Source: Flavobacterium paronense
GTDB taxonomy: Bacteria; Bacteroidota; Bacteroidia; Flavobacteriales; Flavobacteriaceae
NCBI RefSeq assembly: GCF_030409795.1
Contig: NZ_JAUFQN010000019.1
Span: forward strand, 124,001 to 188,000
Reading direction: 5' to 3'
DNA: 64,000 bases
How positions within the stretch are numbered: the stretch's first letter is position 1; every line of letters begins with the position of its first letter. Shown in pieces: positions 41,868 to 50,462 of the stretch. The notes beneath the pieces were generated by a model. That model saw only the letters and a program-made list of their open reading frames with translations, had not been told where the DNA came from and searched no databases. A program made the translations under genes and the position numbers.

Positions 41868-44075
41868 TTATTTTAGGAAGCCTCCACCTGAGTTGGTTTT
41901 ATCAACATCGATATCGGTATTGTCTTTTTTCAGGCTTAAGTTACCAAAGTTATAAGTTAACGAAATTCTGAAAGTTCTCGAGTCTTCTTTTTTATAAAAT
42001 TTGCTTTGTAAATTGGTCGAAGAAACGGTTGCGTTTATCTCATTTGTATTGAAAACATCAAAACAATGTAGTCCTATTTTAAGGTTTTTATTTAAGAAAT
42101 CCCGGTTAAACGAGATGTCAAATTGCTGTATAGTTTTAGTCAGATTATAAATTTCCCAAGTGCCTGGTGGAGTATAGTTATAAGACATCGTGTTTTTTAT
42201 CTCCCATGGTAAAATAAACTGCGCTTGAGCCGCATAACTCCAAATGGGTTTGGTGTCAAACGAAAAGTTATAGCCTTGCGTGTCAAATTTAATATAATTG
42301 ATGTTAAAGAAGATGTAATTCATCTTATCCATATTATTCATTCGTTTGTTAAACTCTTCTTTTCCTTTCAAAAAATAATCTAAAGGAATCGGAAACGAAG
42401 CATACAAACTAAGCGTATTTATTTCGTCAAATTGCTTAAAAGTTTGATTGCTGACCAACTCTCCAGGATTAGCATCAAAAATAAAACGGTTACTGTCTTT
42501 AGCAATAGAATAATTTCCGCCTATACTGACAAATTGGAATGCCGTAAGCTTTAACTCAAAGTTATCAAAGAATGTTGGGTCAAGAAACGGATTTCCATTC
42601 GAAGAATTGTACTGGTCAAAGTTGGCAAAATTGTTTGGATCTAATGTATTATAATTGGCTTGTTGAATTTTCTTTGAATAGGAAGCTGAAAGATTTATAT
42701 TATCATTAAATTCATATAAGGCACTAACATTTGGGAAAAAGTTTGTGTTTTTAAAGTTAACTTTTGTTTCTGCCGAATTTTGAATGGCCTTTCTGTCAAC
42801 TTTATAATCTTCAAAACGGATTCCAGCTGTAAAATTGAATTTCTTAATTTTCTTTCTGGCTTCTACATAAAATGCCAGGTTATCTTCGGTATAATCAAAA
42901 TTGGTAACCGAATTTGTTGCTGAATTAAAGTTGTAAATTCCCTTATCAGTTACTTTTATGGTATTGTATTTTCCTCCGGTATTCAAAGAAAAATTGATTT
43001 TATTAAAAGGAATAGCAAAATCATATTTCAAATAATAATTGGTAAGCTTAAAATCAACATCTCCATTAAAATAACTTGGTGAACCATTGTCAAATCCGAT
43101 AGATTTTGTGATTGGTTTTTTATCGAAGAAATTGCTGAAAGTTGTAATGTCAAGAGTTCTTCCGATAGTGTCTAGTTTGGTTTTGTATTGTAAACTCAAC
43201 TCGTGATTGTTGTTTTTGTTTTTTGCCAAACTAGTATTTGCATAATCAATTCCGGTTCCAACTGTACTTGAATTATTGGTAAATCGATCATTACCCAAAT
43301 TCAAATTGTAGTTGAATAGTAAATTAGACTTCTCACTCAATTTGTAATTGGTACCTGTTCTGAAATAAAAATTTCTATTAGTCGTCAATAACAAATTCTT
43401 TTGAATAAGATGTTCATTTGGATTAAATGAAGTGAAAACTTGATCGTTTTTGGTTTTAATTTCTCCATCAATATAATTGTATCCAACCATGGTTTGCCAA
43501 CTCAAATTTTTTACTTTCCCGTTCAACAAAATTTGCGGGCTAGGCTTTTGGTATTTGTTAAAGTTGTAATTGATATTAAAGCTGGCATTGATTCCTTTTT
43601 TTCTTTTGGTGCTTGTGATGATGTTAATTATTGAACCGCTTGAACTTGCATCATAAGATGCGCCTGGATTGTAAATTAATTCTACTTTTTCGATTGCGTT
43701 TGCCGGAAGCGTAGCCAAATAATTTTGCAAGTCAGTTCCGCTTAAAGAACTTGGAGCTCCATCAATATAAATGCTTACTCCTTTACTATTGAGTGTAATA
43801 CTTCCTGATGGCGATGTTATAACACCCGGAATTTTTTTTACCGCTTCCATACTGCTTCCGCTATTAAGCATTGCATTGTCTCTGACGTTAATTGTAGTTT
43901 TGTCCGATTCTACTTTTATGTATTGTTTTTTGTTGCCATACACCGTAACCTCGGAGAGTTCATTGGTTTTTTCTGTAGTGTTGGTCTTTGGGGTTTCCTG
44001 ACTTTTCGTCGGAGCTTCTTGCGCGAATATAAAACTCGTGGCAAGTAAGCATAGGGTAATGCTTAGTGATTTCAT
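41868..44075 (-). CDS. TonB-dependent receptor-type outer-membrane protein
   Basis: A 735-residue protein: signal peptide (MKSLSITLCLLATSFIFAQ), a short Thr/Lys-rich linker, a plug-like domain (about residues 50-165; SSMEAVKKIPGVITSPSGSI, IYIDGAPSSLSGTDLQNYLA, GASYDASSSGSIINIIT) and a beta barrel ending ISLTYNFGN before a hydrophilic tail. The barrel resembles the OMP_b-brl_3 type. The carboxypeptidase-regulatory-like domain that often precedes the plug in such proteins is absent. No SusD-like partner is adjacent, so it is not a SusCD locus. The substrate is unknown. Confidence 0.88.
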   Translation of the reverse strand: MKSLSITLCLLATSFIFAQEAPTKSQETPKTNTTEKTNELSEVTVYGNKKQYIKVESDKTTINVRDNAMLNSGSSMEAVKKIPGVITSPSGSITLNSKGVSIYIDGAPSSLSGTDLQNYLATLPANAIEKVELIYNPGASYDASSSGSIINIITSTKRKKGINASFNINYNFNKYQKPSPQILLNGKVKNLSWQTMVGYNYIDGEIKTKNDQVFTSFNPNEHLIQKNLLLTTNRNFYFRTGTNYKLSEKSNLLFNYNLNLGNDRFTNNSSTVGTGIDYANTSLAKNKNNNHELSLQYKTKLDTIGRTLDITTFSNFFDKKPITKSIGFDNGSPSYFNGDVDFKLTNYYLKYDFAIPFNKINFSLNTGGKYNTIKVTDKGIYNFNSATNSVTNFDYTEDNLAFYVEARKKIKKFNFTAGIRFEDYKVDRKAIQNSAETKVNFKNTNFFPNVSALYEFNDNINLSASYSKKIQQANYNTLDPNNFANFDQYNSSNGNPFLDPTFFDNFELKLTAFQFVSIGGNYSIAKDSNRFIFDANPGELVSNQTFKQFDEINTLSLYASFPIPLDYFLKGKEEFNKRMNNMDKMNYIFFNINYIKFDTQGYNFSFDTKPIWSYAAQAQFILPWEIKNTMSYNYTPPGTWEIYNLTKTIQQFDISFNRDFLNKNLKIGLHCFDVFNTNEINATVSSTNLQSKFYKKEDSRTFRISLTYNFGNLSLKKDNTDIDVDKTNSGGGFLK

Positions 44076-44093
44076 TTGTGATTGATTTTGATG

Positions 44094-44170
44094 ATTGATG
44101 ATTTTCTCCGCTGCGCTCCAAACAATTCGGCTTCACCTCGGATGTTCATATGACTTTACCAATCATCAAT
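44094..44170. repeat. Inverted word repeat bracketing a GC-rich island
   Basis: ATTGATGATT (44094-44103) and AATCATCAAT (44161-44170) form a perfect 10-bp inverted pair around 57 nt that include TCCGCTGCGCTCC and CGGCTTCACCTCGG, far richer in G+C than the surroundings. It lies in the 5' region of the receptor gene and may be a small non-autonomous element. Confidence 0.5.
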
Positions 44171-44189
44171 TGTTACAATACAAATAAAT

Positions 44190-45071
44190 TTATTTTGCTT
44201 TTTTATAATTAACAATAACTACACCGCTTATAATCAGTATAGTTGCGATGATAATTCGACTTGTAATTATTTCATCCAGAATTAACCAACCTAAAAATAA
44301 CGCCACTACTAAGTTGACATAAGACAACACTACAACTTTTGTTGAAGGCAATTGTGTAATCAAATAACTAAACGCAACATAGCCCACGACTGAACCAAAC
44401 AAAGCCAAGTAAATCATCGCGAAAATACTTTGTGTGCTCCAAGTTAAAGGCGAAATATCGGGCGTAACATAGAATTGAATAGAAGTCAAAACCACACCGG
44501 CAATAAGCATTTGAATACAAACATTCATCAACATTGTCAACGAATTTTCGCTTGCCCTTTTCATAAATATCGTTCCGATTGACCAAGCTAAAATTGCCAA
44601 CAACAAGGCAAAAATTCCTTGTCTGTATTCTGGAATTAGCAAATCCGACAAACTGCTTTGATAGATTAAGAAAATGCCTGACATTCCAAATAGAATTCCA
44701 ACAATCGTCTTAACAGATAACTTTTCGTAAGCAAATATCAAATTCAAAATCAAGACACAAAAAGGGGTGAATGTTGAAATTAAGGATGCTAATCCGCTAG
44801 TGATGAACTTTTCAGCATAAGTCGTCAAACCATTTGCCAAAACAATCATCAATATAGACAATATAAAAGCACGCAAAAACTGTCTCGGATTGATGCGCTC
44901 TAATTTCTTTTGAGACAATAAGTAAAGGAATATAATAAAACCTGATATCAGATTCCGAATACCAGCCAAAATAAAAGGCGGTATGGTTTCAACGCCAATC
45001 CGAATAGCTAAGAAAGTTGTTCCCCAAAAGAAGGCAACACAGAATAAGGCGAGATAAAGTTTTGCTTTCAA
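44190..45071 (-). CDS. EamA-family (DMT) transporter
   Basis: A 293-residue inner-membrane protein with ten helices in two EamA halves (FFWGTTFLAIRIGVETIPPFILAGIR in the first, ILAWSIGTIFMKR in the second). Family members export or exchange small metabolites; the substrate cannot be told. The start is TTG: an in-frame stop lies just upstream, and the next ATG would delete the first helices. The TTGA overlaps the TGA stop of the small lipoprotein gene by 4 nt, so the genes are translation-coupled, with the GH3 gene upstream in the same operon. Confidence 0.9.
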   Translation of the reverse strand: MKAKLYLALFCVAFFWGTTFLAIRIGVETIPPFILAGIRNLISGFIIFLYLLSQKKLERINPRQFLRAFILSILMIVLANGLTTYAEKFITSGLASLISTFTPFCVLILNLIFAYEKLSVKTIVGILFGMSGIFLIYQSSLSDLLIPEYRQGIFALLLAILAWSIGTIFMKRASENSLTMLMNVCIQMLIAGVVLTSIQFYVTPDISPLTWSTQSIFAMIYLALFGSVVGYVAFSYLITQLPSTKVVVLSYVNLVVALFLGWLILDEIITSRIIIATILIISGVVIVNYKKAK

Positions 45072-45208
45072 GAAATAGAATTATTTATAATCATTTTTTC
45101 TTTTGGAGAATCAACTAAGCATCGTCTTCCCGGACCACATCTCATTCGGTGCGGACCGCAAGAAGTTAGAAAACCTAGAATAAGTAGTATGAAGACAATT
45201 TTTTTCAT
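45068..45208 (-). CDS. 46-residue Cys/Arg-rich lipoprotein
   Basis: A small gene with an ATG and a complete lipoprotein signal peptide (MKKIVFILLILGFLTSC; lipobox LTSC). The mature peptide begins CGPHRMRCGPGRRC, with three cysteines, four arginines and the doubled CGP motif, then LVDSPKEKMIINNSIS. It starts 2 nt after the GH3 stop and its stop overlaps the EamA start, so it sits inside a tight three-gene operon; this context and the signal peptide are the evidence that it is real. I know no function. The CGPxxxRC motif might bind metal or an anionic surface, which is only a guess. Confidence 0.75.
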   Translation of the reverse strand: MKKIVFILLILGFLTSCGPHRMRCGPGRRCLVDSPKEKMIINNSIS

Positions 45209-45210
45209 GC

Positions 45211-46737
45211 TTATTTATTTACACTAACCTGCATTCCTTTCAATTGTTCCAAATAATGTCTTTCATTCGAAAGTCTCGGAATTTTGTGTTGCCCGCCCAA
45301 CTTGTCGTTTTCTTTTAGCCAATCATAAAATAAATTTTCTCTTGCGATATTAATTTTAAGTTGATTTAACGTCATGTTATTATAGCGTTTGGCTTCATAA
45401 TCTGAGTTCAACGATTGTAAATTTTCATCTAATGTCTTTTGGAAAAGATGAATATCTTCTGGTTTTTTCATAAATTCAATAATCCATTCATGTGCACCTT
45501 TTTCCTTGCCTTTCATGAATATGGGTGCAACCGTATAATCTTTCACTTCGCAATTTAGAGCTGAACATGTTTTGGCTAAAGCCATATCGGTATTTTCAAC
45601 CATTAATTCTTCTCCAAAAACATTGATAAAATGTTTGGTTCTACCCGAAACGCGTATTCTGTATGGTGACAAAGAAGTGAATCGAACAGTATCTCCAATT
45701 AAATAGCGCCAAAGGCCCGCATTGGTAGTAATCACAACCGCATAATTCTTGAACAATTCCACATCCGAAAGCCGAATTACTTTTTGGTTTTCGGTGCCAA
45801 AAGTATCCATTGGAATGAATTCATAGAAAATCCCATAATCCAACATTAACAATAAATCATTCGAATAATTCAAATCCTGTATGGCAAAAAATCCTTCTGA
45901 AGCGTTGTAAATTTCGTAATACTTAAAATTATTTTGAGGTAGTATTTTTTTGTATTGCTCGCGATAAGGCTCAAAACTTACACCACCGTGAAAATACACT
46001 TCTAGATTAGGCCACAATTCCATTAGATTGTCTTTCCCAGTTTCAGTCATAATTCGGTTGAGTAAAACCAACATCCACGAAGGAACTCCGGCAAAACTGG
46101 TTACGTTTTCATTTTTGGTTTCGTTGATAATGGCGGCAAGTTTTGTTTCCCATTCGCTCATCAAAGAAATTTTACTACTCGGTGTACTGCTAAATTCTGC
46201 CCAAATTGGCATATTTTCAATCAGAATTGCGGATAAATCACCAAAATAAGTATTGTTGTTTTCGTAAATCTGTGAACTTCCGCCTAAACGCAAACTTTTA
46301 CCCAAAAACATCTCAGAGTTTTCGTTATTATTCAAATACATACACAGCAAATCCTTGCTGCCTTTGTAATGACAATCTTCTAAAGCTTCATTACTTACCG
46401 GAATAAATTTGCTTTTGGCATTGGTTGTTCCACTCGATTTGGCAAACCATTTTATAGGCGTGTTCCAAAAAACATTTTGGGCACCTTTTCGGGTAAGTTC
46501 AAACATTGGTTCTAAATCCTCATAGGTAGAAACCGGAACTCTTTCTGCAAAAGTTTGGTAAGATTTGATACTATGAAAATCATACTTTTGTCCAATCACC
46601 GTTTCTTCCGAAGAACGAATTAAGTTCATCATTAGTTCTTCCTGTACTTCGTGTGGGTATTTTAGAAACAACTCAATCTGATGAATCCGCTGTTTTAGAA
46701 CCCAGGAAGCAATAGAATTTATTAATGGTATTGGCAT
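45211..46737 (-). CDS. GH3 auxin-responsive-promoter family protein
   Basis: A 508-residue adenylate-forming enzyme of the GH3 family (plant GH3 proteins join amino acids to jasmonate or auxin). Visible motifs are the ATP-binding loop KSSGTTNAKSKFIPVS, YNASEGFFAIQD in the acyl/AMP region, and the hinge region YRIRVSGRTKHFINVFGEELMVEN. Bacterial members are common in Bacteroidetes, but I know no established substrate. It leads the operon with the small lipoprotein and the EamA transporter, which suggests a made-and-exported small acid conjugate, an inference only. The gap upstream is filled with inverted word repeats. Confidence 0.9.
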   Translation of the reverse strand: MPIPLINSIASWVLKQRIHQIELFLKYPHEVQEELMMNLIRSSEETVIGQKYDFHSIKSYQTFAERVPVSTYEDLEPMFELTRKGAQNVFWNTPIKWFAKSSGTTNAKSKFIPVSNEALEDCHYKGSKDLLCMYLNNNENSEMFLGKSLRLGGSSQIYENNNTYFGDLSAILIENMPIWAEFSSTPSSKISLMSEWETKLAAIINETKNENVTSFAGVPSWMLVLLNRIMTETGKDNLMELWPNLEVYFHGGVSFEPYREQYKKILPQNNFKYYEIYNASEGFFAIQDLNYSNDLLLMLDYGIFYEFIPMDTFGTENQKVIRLSDVELFKNYAVVITTNAGLWRYLIGDTVRFTSLSPYRIRVSGRTKHFINVFGEELMVENTDMALAKTCSALNCEVKDYTVAPIFMKGKEKGAHEWIIEFMKKPEDIHLFQKTLDENLQSLNSDYEAKRYNNMTLNQLKINIARENLFYDWLKENDKLGGQHKIPRLSNERHYLEQLKGMQVSVNK

Positions 46738-46745
46738 GTTTCGAA

Positions 46746-46835
46746 TTTAGGAATTGCGAATTATGATTTAGGATTTGTAACTTTACGCTAAAATAAGCAA
46801 TTAATTCCTAAATCCTTATTCCTAAATCCCAAATA
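46746..46835. repeat. Inverted degenerate word repeats between GH3 and DUF2797
   Basis: TTTAGGAATT (46746-46755) pairs with AATTCCTAAA (46803-46812), and further GATTTAGG and CCTAAATC words follow on each side. The two divergent genes share this 103-bp gap, so their promoters lie in it. Confidence 0.6.
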
Positions 46836-46840
46836 AAGAT

Positions 46841-47635
46841 ATGACTTACGAAGGCGTACTTACTAAAATGCAAACCGAATTCTCAAATCCGATTCAGTAT
46901 TATTTGGTCTTTGAGAATAGTTTTTTGAGTTTAAATCAGTTGCTGGGTAAATCGATAGAGATAAATTTCGTTGGTTACCAATGTTTGAATTGTGGTAAAA
47001 AGAAAAAAATTTTCCGCCAAGGATTTTGTTATGATTGTTTTATGAGCTCAGCATCTGCAGGCGATTGGATTATGAAACCCGAATTAAGCACAGCACATTT
47101 AGATATTGAAGACCGCGATTTAGAATACGAAAGGAAAGTGCAATTGCAACCGCATATTGTGTATTTGGCATTGTCGAGCGAAGTAAAAGTGGGTGTTACC
47201 AGATATACTCAGGTGCCAACCCGTTGGATTGATCAAGGTGCAGTGCAAGCGATTCCAATTGTTGAGGTTCCGAATAGGTATTTAGCCGGAATAACCGAAG
47301 TGGCGTTGAAGAATCATTATGCAGATAAAACCAATTGGCAAAAAATGTTAAAAAATGATGTGCCTAAAGTTGATTTACTTAAAGAAAAAGCTTCTCTACA
47401 ATATTTAATTCCAAAGGAAGTGCAGGCTTTTTATTATCCTGAAAAGGAGGATTTATTTGAATTGCATTATCCGGTCTTACAATTTCCAACCAAAGTCAAT
47501 AGCCTAAATTTAGACAAATCACCCAATTTCTTAGGAAAATTGACAGGCATCAAAGGACAATATTTAATGTTTGAAGACGGCACAGTTTTTAACGTTCGAA
47601 CTTTTGAAGGTTATGTCGTTAAAATAAACATTTAA
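46841..47635 (+). CDS. DUF2797 protein with zinc-ribbon-like cysteines
   Basis: A 264-residue cytoplasmic protein of the DUF2797 family. The cysteines CLNCGKKKKIFRQGFCYDC (residues about 49-67) form a probable zinc ribbon, followed by conserved family segments (PHIVYLALSSEVKVGVTR, RWIDQGAVQAIPIVEVPNRYLAG, EVALKNHYADKTNW) that recall GIY-YIG-like sequences in spacing. Function is not established. It is a single-gene unit between inverted repeats and a bidirectional terminator. Confidence 0.85.
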   Translation: MTYEGVLTKMQTEFSNPIQYYLVFENSFLSLNQLLGKSIEINFVGYQCLNCGKKKKIFRQGFCYDCFMSSASAGDWIMKPELSTAHLDIEDRDLEYERKVQLQPHIVYLALSSEVKVGVTRYTQVPTRWIDQGAVQAIPIVEVPNRYLAGITEVALKNHYADKTNWQKMLKNDVPKVDLLKEKASLQYLIPKEVQAFYYPEKEDLFELHYPVLQFPTKVNSLNLDKSPNFLGKLTGIKGQYLMFEDGTVFNVRTFEGYVVKINI

Positions 47636-47639
47636 ATAA

Positions 47640-47663
47640 AAACCCTTTCAATCGAAAGGGTTT
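47640..47663. terminator. Bidirectional terminator between DUF2797 and AsmA genes
   Basis: Perfect 10-bp stem AAACCCTTTC/GAAAGGGTTT, loop AATC, with T-rich flanks on both strands. It lies between two convergent genes only 33 nt apart. Confidence 0.88.
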
Positions 47664-47668
47664 CTTTA

Positions 47669-50284
47669 TTATTTTGTGGTCGTTGGCGTTGTTGCCGGTT
47701 TTGGTTCTTCTTTTTTCTTCTTCTTGTTGAATAAGCCGTTGATTAAATCTGTGGCTTGAGTTTTTACATCTGTCTTCACATTTGTTTTTGTGGTGTCTGT
47801 TTTTGGTTTCGTTGCGTTTGAAATAATGTTATTCAACGCATCTTTTGTGCCAGAAACTAACTTGTCTTTTTGTTGTTTTACCAAATTCGTAACCAAATTG
47901 GTTGTAGCTTGTTTCACATCAGTGCTGATTTGTGGTTTGCTAAAATTACCACTAAGTATAGCATTTACTGGAACAGTTTCAAATTTTTTGGCATCAGCCG
48001 GCGTTAATTTCCCGATTAAATTATTGATTTCTGTACCTAAATATTTAGCAGGAACATCCAACTTCACATTGTAGTTCATCAATTGGTCGAAGCCATGACT
48101 TCCGCCGATTGTTGCTTTAATATCCTGATATTTGATGTCGAATGGTTTTACGTTTACTTTCCCGTCTTTAAAAGTTAAAGCTGCTTTTAAATCATTCAGA
48201 TTCAGTTTTTTCAAATCTACAAAACCCAGCTTATCATCCAATGCAGTTAATAAAGGCGAATTGCTTGAATTCACTGTGGTCGAAAGCAATTGACCTAGTA
48301 AATCTCCGGTCAGACTTTTCAAATCGGGTGTCATTTCTTTGTCCTTCAGATTCCCTGAAACTTTGATTTTGGAGTTTAGTTTTCCATTAATAACGCCGGC
48401 AATCGGGGCGATCTTTTTCATCATTTCCAATTGTGTAAAAGTTTGAGCAATGTCAACGCCATTCAACCCTAAATCCATATTGAATTTAGATACTTTTTCT
48501 TTGGTCGAAACATCACCGTTGAACGTAATCAGACCACCAAAAATATCTGTTTTACCATTTTCTAAAGTTGCCTTTTGGTCTTTGATAATTATTTTCCCGG
48601 AAACATTTTTCAAAACTAAATCATCATACAAAACAGTATTGGCTTTTGCGGTCAAAGAACAATTCAAAAACGCCGGAATTTTCATTGCTTCGTTAGCTTT
48701 AGTTTGCTTTTTAGCATCGGCTTCCGAAGTCATAAAATCGCTGACCGCCAATTGATTCGAGTTCAAATTAAAGTTCCCTTTCAATTCCTGGTTTTTAAAT
48801 ATAAAGCCGTAAAAATTTTCCAAAACTCCAGTTACCGCCAAATCCGTTTTTCCTGTAGTGGCATTAAATTGTTTCAAATTCACCCGGCTTGGGTCAAATG
48901 AGACTAAAGCTCTGCTGATTTTCATGGTTTTTCCATCTTCATCTGTATAATTGAAACCGGTCAAGTCCATGGTTCCCGCGTTTCGGATTCGAGCATAATC
49001 ACTTTTCTCAACAGATTGCATGTCGAAAGCTGTCGTTACATCGGCTTTCAGAATTCCGGTTAACGGTTTGTCCAGTTTTATAGGATATGCTTTCGTAAGA
49101 TTAGCCAAATTAATAGTTCCTTTCAAAGCGGCATCAACCAATGCATTTTCAGCAATATTTTTAATATTGGCTTTTGCATTAAAAACATCTTGGTCAATTT
49201 GAAACGATAATTTATCCAAGTTTATATAAGTATCATTCATCACACCAGTTTCGTTTATGATTTTGGTGTCGATGATAATGTTTTTAACGGATTTCGGCAG
49301 ATTCGGATATTGAAATGAGGCATTGTTTGAAGCGATTTCGACATTGAATTTTGGCACTGAAGTATCGGAATACAAACCTTTAGCAAATCCGGCAACGGTA
49401 AAATCGCCACTGGTTTTCACGTCTTTCAAATTGCTCGAATATTGCGCCGGAAGTAATCCCAAGAAGTTTTTGAACGAAGAAGTTGGTGTTTTAAATTTCA
49501 AATCATACTGTTGTCCGGCATCGACCAATTGGATAAAACCATCAAATTCTAGAGGCAATTCGTTGATTTTTGCTTTGTTTTCTTTGAAAGTATATTTGCT
49601 TTTATCCAAATCAATTCCAAGTATGGCATCGAGTGTAATCGAAACATTTTTCATGTAGTTCACTTTGTCCATATCAAGTGAAATTTTTGCAGTTGATTTG
49701 GTTACTAAATCCAATTTTGATGAAGCAAAATCACCTGTTCCTTCATGATTTATGCTGTCTAAAACCATTTTAACTTTTGACTTTTCATCATAATATTTGA
49801 ACTTGAAATTTTCGACAGCATACTCTTTTATCTTTAACGAAAGCGGTTTGTTTTTTTCATCGTCGGCTTTATTTTTATCTTTTAACGCAATGTCATAGTT
49901 GCCAATTCCATCTTTGTTAAAAATGATGTTTATCAAACCGTTTTTAGATGTAATACCATCAATATTCATAGGCTCATTATCGCCTTTGAATAATTCTCTG
50001 ATAGACATTTTCAGGTTCAACTCTTCAAATGAAACTAAAGTATCGCCTTCAAATGGCGCTTTGTTGATGATGGATAATTTTTCTATTGAAACACTTGCAT
50101 TAGGGAAATTTCTAAACAGACTTAAATCAGCATCGGCGAAAGCCACTTTAGCATCAACTTTTTCATTAATTGAAGTTAAAATTTTGGCTTTGATTTGATC
50201 TTTAAAGAAATACGGTATCGCGAAAGCTGAAATGATTAGGAGTAGTAAAATTATTCCAACTATTTTTAAGATTTTCTTTAACAT
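47669..50284 (-). CDS. AsmA-family envelope protein
   Basis: An 871-residue protein with one N-terminal helix (residues 5-28, LKIVGIILLLLIISAFAIPYFF) and the AsmA start (INEKVDAKVAFADADLSLFRNFPNASVSIEKLSI). A long beta-rich body follows, and the C-terminal AsmA-like region includes GVINGKLNSKIKVSGNLKD and LLGQLLSTTVNSSNSPLL. The end is a Lys/Thr/Pro-rich tail. AsmA-like and TamB-like proteins bridge the membranes and are linked to lipid transport to the outer membrane. It stands alone, with a TATTTTTG promoter element upstream. Confidence 0.9.
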   Translation of the reverse strand: MLKKILKIVGIILLLLIISAFAIPYFFKDQIKAKILTSINEKVDAKVAFADADLSLFRNFPNASVSIEKLSIINKAPFEGDTLVSFEELNLKMSIRELFKGDNEPMNIDGITSKNGLINIIFNKDGIGNYDIALKDKNKADDEKNKPLSLKIKEYAVENFKFKYYDEKSKVKMVLDSINHEGTGDFASSKLDLVTKSTAKISLDMDKVNYMKNVSITLDAILGIDLDKSKYTFKENKAKINELPLEFDGFIQLVDAGQQYDLKFKTPTSSFKNFLGLLPAQYSSNLKDVKTSGDFTVAGFAKGLYSDTSVPKFNVEIASNNASFQYPNLPKSVKNIIIDTKIINETGVMNDTYINLDKLSFQIDQDVFNAKANIKNIAENALVDAALKGTINLANLTKAYPIKLDKPLTGILKADVTTAFDMQSVEKSDYARIRNAGTMDLTGFNYTDEDGKTMKISRALVSFDPSRVNLKQFNATTGKTDLAVTGVLENFYGFIFKNQELKGNFNLNSNQLAVSDFMTSEADAKKQTKANEAMKIPAFLNCSLTAKANTVLYDDLVLKNVSGKIIIKDQKATLENGKTDIFGGLITFNGDVSTKEKVSKFNMDLGLNGVDIAQTFTQLEMMKKIAPIAGVINGKLNSKIKVSGNLKDKEMTPDLKSLTGDLLGQLLSTTVNSSNSPLLTALDDKLGFVDLKKLNLNDLKAALTFKDGKVNVKPFDIKYQDIKATIGGSHGFDQLMNYNVKLDVPAKYLGTEINNLIGKLTPADAKKFETVPVNAILSGNFSKPQISTDVKQATTNLVTNLVKQQKDKLVSGTKDALNNIISNATKPKTDTTKTNVKTDVKTQATDLINGLFNKKKKKEEPKPATTPTTTK

Positions 50285-50316
50285 GATGTGATAGATTAAG
50301 TTATGCTTTAACTGAA

Positions 50317-50324
50317 CAAAAATA
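50317..50324 (-). promoter_or_regulatory. Promoter -7 element for the AsmA gene
   Basis: TATTTTTG on the minus strand, exact match 32 nt before the ATG. Confidence 0.5.
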
Positions 50325-50462
50325 ACCTCTTTTCTATAAAAAACGGTAACTATTTATGGAAGTTTTATGATTTTATCAAAAGGCAATTGTTGAGAAATTG
50401 TTATTAACAGTCGGGTCTTTTTTGGCGTTATTCTAAAATAGTTTTAGTTAATTTGTGCTTCC

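Noticed and set aside
41868..44075. SusC-type nutrient-uptake locus
   Set aside because: There is no SusD-like neighbour, no carbohydrate-active enzyme and no N-terminal carboxypeptidase-like domain.
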